Source: Pichia kudriavzevii
Taxonomy: Eukaryota; Ascomycota; Pichiomycetes; Pichiales; Pichiaceae
NCBI RefSeq assembly: GCF_003054445.1
Contig: NC_042510.1
Location: forward strand, 62,001 to 126,000
DNA length: 64,000 bases
Direction of reading: 5' to 3'
The notes under the pieces are model-generated. The model saw only the letters and a program-made list of their open reading frames with translations. It was not told where the DNA came from and ran no database searches. Numbering within the stretch: position 1 is the stretch's first letter; every line of letters starts with the position of its first letter. Below, in pieces: positions 9,127 to 15,745 of this stretch. The position numbers and the translations under genes were made by a program.

Positions 9127-11424
9127 TTAAGATGTATGTACGGTTCTAGAAGTTCTTTGCCTGCCCCTGGATGGGCGTTTCTTATACCTACCACGAGAGG
9201 TATAAGAAGTGTGAGAATGCGAATTTGATGAAGTGGGAGACGAAGTTGAGGTTGGAGATGTCACAGACAACCTTTTCTGGAATTTCTGTTTGTTTAGCGT
9301 CTGTATTGAATCGGATTGGATAGACTTGCCGTCCAGGTCTCTCAAATCTATGTTAACAAGGTAGGATTTCTTTGAGCTTTGCGCCTCGTTGGCTAAAGAG
9401 GAAGAAGAGGTGGTCATTTCGTCAATTGGTAGGCTGATTCTAAATTCGCCCAACTCGATCAAGCTGCCATTTGAGATTCTAGTTTTGTTTATGATCATCT
9501 TACTCTGTAGTTCACGGACAAACATGAAGTTGTTGATCCCTCTTCTGTGGAAGGTTGAGCTAAAGCCTTCTGGGTACCATGAGACGTCCAACTTGTTATT
9601 CTTGATGAGCTGGTTTGACAATGAAAAGGTAGAGTTTGAAATAAAGGACTCATTTGGAGTTAAGGAATTTTCCTTGATTTGTTCTAAAGCCAGTAGATCT
9701 GAAAGAGTCTTGCTTTCATTTAGCAGTTTAATGGAGAGTGTAATTTCTATTTGTTTGTTGGAGCGGTCGGTATAATGCAATTTCAGTTTCCTATCATTGA
9801 GATTGATTGCGGTTAGTTGAGACTGTGACATTGACATGACGAGTTTAAATTCAGAGGATGCAATCGTAGATTTCGAGGTAGACAAAGAAGAAGAAGAAGA
9901 TGTGACGGAGAGTGTTTCGGAGACGGATTCTATGTGGCCAAAAGGACTGAAGACTGTGTGTAAGATGGCGTCTGTGAGATGCGGGAGGACTGGATCGATG
10001 GTCACTCCAAAAGACCTGTAGATGAGGTCATGTTTGGTGATTATATGGTTAACAAAGTGGGATATTCTTGAATTGGTGTTGTAGGAGGATCTGGAGGGGG
10101 GTGTATCGTCGAATAAGTTTGCAGGTGGCAACGAAGGGGACGGGATGGGAGACGATGCTGGAGAAGTTGAAGAGGATGAAATGGGCGAAGGGAGTGGAGA
10201 TGCCAGAGGAGAAGAAGCTGGTAGTTGATGTTGATGTTGATTTTGTAATAGAGGCGGGGATTGTGTGAGGTGTATCTGTTTTGAATCTGGTATGATCTCC
10301 TTTGACGGTGTTGAATTTGAGAGTTTGATTGGAGACACTTTAGGTGGTTTCAAGTTTTTCGATTTCTTAGTGGACGGCGAAGGGCACGGTGAAGGAGAGT
10401 GAGAATCCAATAAGAAGGACAAGTCGTTAAAGTCGGAGAGGTCGTTCAATTCCAAGTTTGAGTCGTCCAAGTCGAAGGAGGAACGAAGGGGGTTCAGTAT
10501 GGGGAAATTTGAGTTGATCAAGTTGAGGGAGGACAAGTTGGGCAGCTGTTGAAAGGTGGTGTTGTTTGGGTTATTCATGTTGTTTAAGTTATTCAAATTA
10601 TTGATGTTATTGTTAAGTGGGGTGGATGAATAGGAGGAATAGTTTGTATTATTGGGTTGCAACTGCAGAGAGTGTGACGAGGGGATGTGTTGGGAGTTCA
10701 AGACGTTGTAGTAGTTGGAGTATGTAGGTGTGGCGGTGACGTTGATGTTGGTGTTGGTATTAGCATTCATGCTTGTATTTGTATTAGTATTTGTATTAGT
10801 ATTTGGGTTCAGATTAGGATTAGAATTTGTCGTTGTAGCTGTGATAGTAGAAGTTGTTGTCTTTGTCGTTGTTGTTGTTGTTGTCTTTGTCTTTGAGTTT
10901 GGAGAGGGGAGTATTGGATCAAAGGAGAGCATTGAGTTGTGTCTCGATACTGGGGAGAAGCGTCTGTTGTTGAAGACAGAGGGAGAGTAGGCAACGTCTC
11001 TACTAGTCGAGTCCATTTGAGGTGACGGGAAGAACCTAGACGATCTAGTCTTTAGCTGTGGTTGTGGCGACTCGTCAAAGGCGTAAGAAGACGTCCAAAC
11101 GACGGGCGATTGGGTCTTTGACGGCGTGTTCTCTGAAGCGGGCGGAGAAGCCATGTCTATGTCCAATTCCCTGTTCATACTGTTCATACTGTTAATAGTG
11201 TTCATATTGTTCATACGGTTAATACCGTTAATACCGTTCATATTATTCATATTGTTCATATTGTTCATATTGTTCATATTGTTCATATTGTTCATATTGT
11301 TCATATTGTTCATATTGTTCATATTGTTCATATTATTCATATTATTCATATTATTCATATTCATGGCCATTCCTGAGCCCGGAGCATTTGATGTGTATAT
11401 ATGAGGCGTGGAGTGTCTGTGCAT
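9127..11424 (-). CDS. Large low-complexity protein with an N-terminal Asn-Asn-Met repeat
   Basis: A 765-residue protein that I cannot assign to a family. The start is the first ATG (11422-11424); the frame is open eight codons further but reaches a TAG without another ATG. Near the N-terminus are 13 MNN triplets, followed by runs of Thr and of Asn-Thr, then Pro/Ser-rich stretches. The most globular part, about residues 470-690, contains YRSFGVTIDPVLPHL, FSPFGHIESV and a hydrophobic strand pattern reminiscent of an RRM (the SPFGHI turn). A lone RRM-like fold would suggest RNA binding, but this is weak. The C-terminus is rich in Arg, Ser and Gly. The composition suits a phase-separating or regulatory protein. 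It is divergent to the bZIP gene. Confidence 0.7.
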   Translation of the reverse strand: MHRHSTPHIYTSNAPGSGMAMNMNNMNNMNNMNNMNNMNNMNNMNNMNNMNNMNNMNNMNNMNGINGINRMNNMNTINSMNSMNRELDIDMASPPASENTPSKTQSPVVWTSSYAFDESPQPQLKTRSSRFFPSPQMDSTSRDVAYSPSVFNNRRFSPVSRHNSMLSFDPILPSPNSKTKTTTTTTTKTTTSTITATTTNSNPNLNPNTNTNTNTNTSMNANTNTNINVTATPTYSNYYNVLNSQHIPSSHSLQLQPNNTNYSSYSSTPLNNNINNLNNLNNMNNPNNTTFQQLPNLSSLNLINSNFPILNPLRSSFDLDDSNLELNDLSDFNDLSFLLDSHSPSPCPSPSTKKSKNLKPPKVSPIKLSNSTPSKEIIPDSKQIHLTQSPPLLQNQHQHQLPASSPLASPLPSPISSSSTSPASSPIPSPSLPPANLFDDTPPSRSSYNTNSRISHFVNHIITKHDLIYRSFGVTIDPVLPHLTDAILHTVFSPFGHIESVSETLSVTSSSSSLSTSKSTIASSEFKLVMSMSQSQLTAINLNDRKLKLHYTDRSNKQIEITLSIKLLNESKTLSDLLALEQIKENSLTPNESFISNSTFSLSNQLIKNNKLDVSWYPEGFSSTFHRRGINNFMFVRELQSKMIINKTRISNGSLIELGEFRISLPIDEMTTSSSSLANEAQSSKKSYLVNIDLRDLDGKSIQSDSIQTLNKQKFQKRLSVTSPTSTSSPTSSNSHSHTSYTSRGRYKKRPSRGRQRTSRTVHTS
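11242..11358. repeat. 9-bp tandem repeat encoding (Met-Asn-Asn)13
   Basis: On the + strand the unit is ATTGTTCAT, nine exact copies at 11251-11331, flanked by ATTATTCAT variants (one on the left and three on the right). Degenerate units continue to about 11172. The repeat is in frame, so copy-number change would lengthen or shorten the protein without breaking it. Confidence 0.95.
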
Positions 11425-11832
11425 AGTTGGCTCTAATACTGGATCCACGGGACAAGACTATACCGACTGTTTATGTTGTTACAACCTGTTGTACCTTGTG
11501 CTATAGCAGTTGCACTTGCTCCTTTCTTAAACACATCACTTGCAGACAATGACCTTGTAACACATACAAAGATCCACACAACAAAAGAAGGTGCGAATTA
11601 AACACCTCTAAACGGTGTTTTCCAGTTGTTTTCTCTCTCTCATTCAAAACGGTCCATGCGCGATTTCAATTAAGAAACTCTCACTGTAAAGAGAGAGAGA
11701 GAAAAAAAAAAAAAAGTTAGGGGCAAAATCTGATTACATAATCGAATACGAGCCTTCAATATGTAACTGTACAAGTAGATATATACAAGGTCAACGTTGG
11801 CCATTGTGTTGTAAGTGGCGTAGCTGGCGGGT
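11425..11832. other. Divergent promoter between the Asn/Met-repeat gene and the bZIP gene
   Basis: No gene is seen. It contains a (GA)n tract at about 11691-11702 followed by A15, typical of nucleosome-depleted yeast promoters, and a TATATA near 11780. Confidence 0.4.
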
Positions 11833-12159
11833 ATGAGTAAGCTAGACGGCGACAAGACAGGCACTGAAGGAGTCCGGTTGGGCGGGGTGAGTCCAGGGAG
11901 CCGGCGAGCGCAACAGAACCGAGAGGCGCAGAGGCTGTTTCGGGCACGTAGACGAGAGAGGATGGAACAGTTAGAGAAGACTGCCCGGCTCTATGAGGAG
12001 GCGGTTGTTCGTATTAGTGAGTTGGAGAGGGAGAATGCCCTCCTTCGAGAGCGGTTGCAGATGGTGGATCACGAGAAAGAGCAGGTTAAGGAACATGAGA
12101 GAGAGGAGGTTAAGGAACAGGAGAGAGAGGAGGTTAAGGAACAGGAGAGAGGAGATTAA
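11833..12159 (+). CDS. Very short bZIP (Yap/AP-1-like) protein
   Basis: A 108-residue protein that is almost only a bZIP domain. The basic region at residues 23-44 carries NREAQRLFR (29-37), matching the fungal Yap/Pap1 signature NxxAQxxFR, preceded by SRRAQQ. A coiled coil follows (residues 45-80, with LEKTARL and ELERENALLRERL). The tail (residues 81-106) is a charged tandem repeat of EEVKEQER type. There is no activation domain and none of the C-terminal Cys-rich redox domain of Yap1, so it may act as a dimer partner or repressor. The reading frame ends because the last repeat unit is two bases short. The coding strand is unusually purine- and GC-rich. Expression is unproven, but the DNA-binding signature is too specific to be chance. 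Confidence 0.75.
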   Translation: MSKLDGDKTGTEGVRLGGVSPGSRRAQQNREAQRLFRARRRERMEQLEKTARLYEEAVVRISELERENALLRERLQMVDHEKEQVKEHEREEVKEQEREEVKEQERGD

Positions 12160-12166
12160 GGAACAT
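12073..12166. repeat. 24-bp tandem repeat at the 3' end of the bZIP gene
   Basis: Four units: 12073-12096 (diverged), 12097-12120 and 12121-12144 (identical), and 12145-12166, which is 22 bp and carries the TAA stop. Units encode E-R-E-E-V-K-E-Q/H. Confidence 0.93.
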
Positions 12167-12303
12167 GAGAGAGTGTGGTGTGTGAGTGGTGTCGGATAGG
12201 GACAGTGGCAAGTCAAACAGCAGGGGATGCGATGCAATATACTATCCGACACGTCGATACTTTAATACACAGTAGGGTATGCTAATATAGACGGTATGCC
12301 AAT

Positions 12304-12369
12304 ATAATAAAGTATACTGGGTACAATACAATACACTTATAATAAAGTATACTGAGTACAATACAATAC
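12304..12369. repeat. 31-bp direct repeat (two copies, one mismatch)
   Basis: Copies at 12304-12334 and 12339-12369 start ATAATAAAGTATACTG and end ACAATACAATAC, differing at one base (G/A). A degenerate third echo of the ACAATACAATA part follows near 12388-12402. Confidence 0.9.
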
Positions 12370-12628
12370 CCTGTTGTATAGTATCCAATACAATACAATA
12401 TACTGTATCACACTATATCGACTAGTAAATCACAATAAGCACTACACTACAGTTGCATACCACAGTTAGTGGCTCACTATCGTGTGAGAATAGTATCCTA
12501 ATACCGTATTACCGTAATACACTACAATACACTAAAGTCAATGTCCCCCTCTGTGGTGTCACAGCAAGGCCCGTCTATACCAACATGTGCAGAGCACACG
12601 ACAGACGACGCCACGCGTGGAGGGGTGG

Positions 12629-12669
12629 CTGCCCCTGTGTGTGGATATAACATACACACACAGGGGCAG
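12629..12669. repeat. 15-bp perfect inverted repeat (hairpin)
   Basis: The left arm CTGCCCCTGTGTGTG (12629-12643) and right arm CACACACAGGGGCAG (12655-12669) are exact reverse complements around an 11-base AT-rich loop. Length and GC content are enough for a stable stem or cruciform. Confidence 0.95.
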
Positions 12670-12794
12670 AGACACACCAATCTGGCCATACTGTCTAGCA
12701 CGTCCAAACAAAGACCCGTGTCTGTGGAGTCTCTTCTAAGCACAGAGACACGTGTGTAGGCAACTCAAATGTCCCCTCCCATATGCACTCCTTG

Positions 12795-12820
12795 GCCAAT
12801 GTCAATGCTTTGACATTGGC
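12795..12820. repeat. 11-bp perfect inverted repeat with 4-base loop
   Basis: GCCAATGTCAA (12795-12805) pairs with TTGACATTGGC (12810-12820) around TGCT. It is followed by further ATTGGC direct repeats to about 12830. Confidence 0.93.
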
Positions 12821-13110
12821 ATTGGCATTGTCGTACACTGGTGACGGGTGCCACACACTTAAGACTGTGCTTGTCAGACAATGACAACCCCCCTCTAAGG
12901 AGTTCACAACCGTGCTCAACTTGACCGTGTCCAAATTGGAAACGTTTTCTTTCTGCAACAACCGCCAATGTTGACATTTTCCACATCTTTGGCGCGACCT
13001 GGAAAAAAAAAAGAAAGAGGGCGCCATTTGCAAAAAAAGAGGGCTTTTTTTCATGCCCACTTTATCCCACAGACCATTTTTGCACTGTTGGTGGACATTG
13101 TTAGTTTTGA

Positions 13111-13320
13111 CAGTTGTTGACAGTTGTTGACAGTTGTTGAGCAGTTTTATTCGTTGTTAGTAATGCTATTCGTTGTTAGTAATGCTATTCATTGTTGATT
13201 TTGTTAATATTGTTAATATTGTTACTACTATTGCTAATATTGTTATTACTATTGCTAATATTGTTATTATTACTTTTCCTTTATTACTATTGTTATTATT
13301 ACTATTGTCTCTCACTTTGT
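13111..13320. repeat. Stack of short tandem repeats upstream of the permease gene
   Basis: Three exact copies of CAGTTGTTGA (13111-13140); two exact 19-bp units starting TATTCGTTGTTAG (13148-13185) plus a partial third; GTTAATATT doublets; then two 21-bp units of the ACTATTGCTAATATTGTT type and TTATTAC repeats. The + strand is T/G-rich throughout. Confidence 0.9.
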
Positions 13321-13626
13321 ATTGTATTGTCCAAATAGACTTTCTCTTAAACTATAACCGCACATGATAACTAACTATCTCGTCCATTCCTTCTACTTCA
13401 TTGGACCAGTCGGTGTATTGCACCTTGCTGATTTTCACATGGTATTCGACAATTGTAATGGACGACACCTTTCCATGTACTTGTGAAGTGGCATGCTCCC
13501 TCTAGTAATGCCACTCTTACAGCTACTGTGGATGTACCAATATTCCAATATACTAACGTAGACATATATATATGCACATGTCTGTCTATACAGTTATATC
13601 CTTATCACTATATTGGCTACCCTCTC

Positions 13627-15375
13627 ATGAACTTTGTCAGAGACATGAATCTCCTCAATTACGCTAGTAGAGTCTCCAACATTGTCGACTCTCTCGACAT
13701 GGAAACAAAAGGTATTCATAGGTACCTCCCCTCAGAGAGAACTTGCTCCTCCTCTTTAAAACCCTACATCTCCACACTCGGTGTGTGGATAGCAGGATGT
13801 GCTGGTCTTACATCAATGTCCTCCTTCTTCTTGGGACCTCTGCTCTTTGGACTAGGATATAGTGATACATTGCTGTACGGTATCCTCGGTCAACTCATTG
13901 GCTCTCTAGTTGCCGCTTATTGCTCCATCATGGGGCCCCCCTCGGGACTTCGCCAAATATGCTCCTCAAGGTACCTCTTTGGCCCACATTTCGTTAAAGT
14001 GGTGGCTCTAGTCTCCATAATTGGCGGTCTGGGTTGGAGTATCACAAACAACGTCTTGGGAGGCGAAATCTTATCAAGACTCTCCTCAAACGGCAGCTTG
14101 AATAACGGCCTACCGTTGTCTGTAGGGGTAGTCATTGTCGCCGTAATCACCTTACTCGTCGCCATCTTTGGCATAAAATGGATCCTCCTCTTTGAGGCCT
14201 TCATGGGGATATGCTTCCTTGTTGTCATTCTACTACTGTACATTCTCTCAAGTGACAAGTACACCCTCTACAAACATTTGCAAACCTCTCCCTCTGAGAA
14301 CCACTTGACAAAAGTGGGGAACCGTATCTCCTTCTTCACCCTGGCATATTCAACAACAAACACTTGGGGGACTTGCACGAGCGACTACTACATTGTCTTC
14401 CCAGAGAATGTCTCCAAGATTGGCATCTTCCTCTTCACCTTTGTGGCCATCTCCATACCAACCCTCTTTTCCACAATCGTCGGTATGCTGATTGGTAACG
14501 CCGCTGTCGGCGACAACCTATGGAACAGCATTTATAACGAAGAGTCCCTGGGGGGACTTCTCAATGTCGTCTTTTCCAAATGGGGGAAATTCGGCAAGTT
14601 CCTCTTGGTGGTGCTCTGGTTTTCCCTGATAACAAACAACATCTTGAACACATACTCAGCCGCCCTTAATGCACAGCTCTTGGACACACGCATTTACAGG
14701 TACATCCCCCGGTGGCTGATTGTCATTGTCATCTTCGCCATAACACTAGTTTGCTCTCTACTGGGGAAAGACCATTTCTCCTCAATTCTATCAAACTTCC
14801 TTCCAATGCTAGGATATTGGGTGAGCATATACTTTATTCTCTTGTTGGAGGAAAATACCTTCTTCAGATCAACCCGTTTGGTCAAACTCTTCAAAGGAGA
14901 ATTGTACGGCGTTCCTCTGCCATTTCCAACTGCATCCTCAACTTCATCTATAAACGACTGCAATGATACATCGGATGGCCTCGAGAATAGGTCTCTTGTT
15001 GATGGCTCCCTTGAGAAAAACACCAACGTGGCCAGCTCTAAGGATACTTCCGATATAGAATCACAATGCCCCCCAAATGACACTCACTCTGGTAATAGTA
15101 TCCCACCTCTCGCCACGGTTCCGTCAAAACCCTTCTACAACTTCGACGCTTGGAACAACCCCCACATACTCACCAATGGATATGCAGCTGCATTTGCCTT
15201 CTGTTGTGGCGTCGCCGGCGCCATTGTGGGAATGAACCAGGTCTACTATGCCGGTCCAATTGCACGTAAGGTTGGTGACGACTATGCTGACTTGGGCACT
15301 TTTCTAGCATTGGCCTTTGCCGGTGTGTCGTATCCACTTGCCAGGTTCCTGGAACTGTATTACCTAGGCAAGTAA
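13627..15375 (+). CDS. NCS1-family permease (purine-cytosine permease / Tpn1-like)
   Basis: A 582-residue plasma-membrane proton symporter of the NCS1 family, which carries cytosine, purines, nucleosides, thiamine or vitamin B6. About 12 hydrophobic segments are visible. Family segments include RYLPSERT before the first helix, FLGPLLFGLGYSDTLLYGILG, GPPSGLRQICSSRYLFG, the TTNTWGTCTSDYYIVFPENVSK segment with a central D-Y, and ARFLELYYLGK at the C-terminus. A Ser/Asn-rich hydrophilic loop of about 90 residues sits before the last two helices. The length is close to S. cerevisiae Tpn1 (579), but Fcy2-type cargo cannot be excluded. The start is the first in-frame ATG. Codons end in C far more often than in CBK1 or CPA2. 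Confidence 0.88.
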   Translation: MNFVRDMNLLNYASRVSNIVDSLDMETKGIHRYLPSERTCSSSLKPYISTLGVWIAGCAGLTSMSSFFLGPLLFGLGYSDTLLYGILGQLIGSLVAAYCSIMGPPSGLRQICSSRYLFGPHFVKVVALVSIIGGLGWSITNNVLGGEILSRLSSNGSLNNGLPLSVGVVIVAVITLLVAIFGIKWILLFEAFMGICFLVVILLLYILSSDKYTLYKHLQTSPSENHLTKVGNRISFFTLAYSTTNTWGTCTSDYYIVFPENVSKIGIFLFTFVAISIPTLFSTIVGMLIGNAAVGDNLWNSIYNEESLGGLLNVVFSKWGKFGKFLLVVLWFSLITNNILNTYSAALNAQLLDTRIYRYIPRWLIVIVIFAITLVCSLLGKDHFSSILSNFLPMLGYWVSIYFILLLEENTFFRSTRLVKLFKGELYGVPLPFPTASSTSSINDCNDTSDGLENRSLVDGSLEKNTNVASSKDTSDIESQCPPNDTHSGNSIPPLATVPSKPFYNFDAWNNPHILTNGYAAAFAFCCGVAGAIVGMNQVYYAGPIARKVGDDYADLGTFLALAFAGVSYPLARFLELYYLGK

Positions 15376-15745
15376 CCTCAACAGCTCATGCTCCTGCTCC
15401 TGCTTGTCCTTTCTCTATTCTCTTTTCACCCTAAACAAGAGACAATTTTATCGATTGGAAAACGGAATCTGAGTCCTACTATCGTGTCCTTTTTATATGC
15501 TCCTTATAGCTAACTGCCGTTCTGCCTTTAAATGTACACAGAAAAATAGTCAAGCCCCCCAAAACACAAACACCCCCTCTGTTGCCTCGGGCTGTACACC
15601 ATACTTGCTTTCATTGTAATTGTTGTTCTCTCTCCCTTTCTTTCTCCTCTCTTTCTCTTGTTGCCACATGTCAATCTCTTGCTCTCATTCTTCTTATGCA
15701 TGTAGATATTGAGGAAACTCTTTTTTTCTTTCGGGAGAAAAAAAA
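15376..15745. other. Intergenic region with the promoter of the YJR098C-type gene
   Basis: No gene is seen. From about 15590 to the next gene the + strand is a pyrimidine-rich (CTTT/TCTC) leader of the kind that precedes many yeast start codons. Confidence 0.45.

Larger units (their letters stand above)
12160..13626. other. 1.5-kb gene-free region rich in hairpins and tandem repeats
   Basis: No supported gene. From left to right: an ACAATACAATAC-rich segment with a 31-bp direct repeat (12304-12369), a GC-rich block with two perfect hairpins (12629-12669 and 12795-12820), then stacked TTG-rich tandem repeats (13111-13320) and the leader of the permease gene. Short frames in the GC-rich block on both strands have no recognisable products. 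Confidence 0.6.

Noticed and set aside
9370-9390. GAGCTTTGCGC resembling the 5' end of U4 snRNA
   Set aside because: It is inside the coding frame of the Asn/Met-repeat gene and lacks the U6-pairing and Sm regions.
12629-12669. Terminal inverted repeat of a small DNA transposon
   Set aside because: The arms are only 11 bases apart, with no transposase frame and no target duplication; it is a hairpin, not element ends.
12453-13060. Several overlapping 60-120 codon frames on both strands in the GC-rich gap
   Set aside because: They arise from the stop-poor GC-rich composition and hairpins; none has domain-like sequence or a convincing start.
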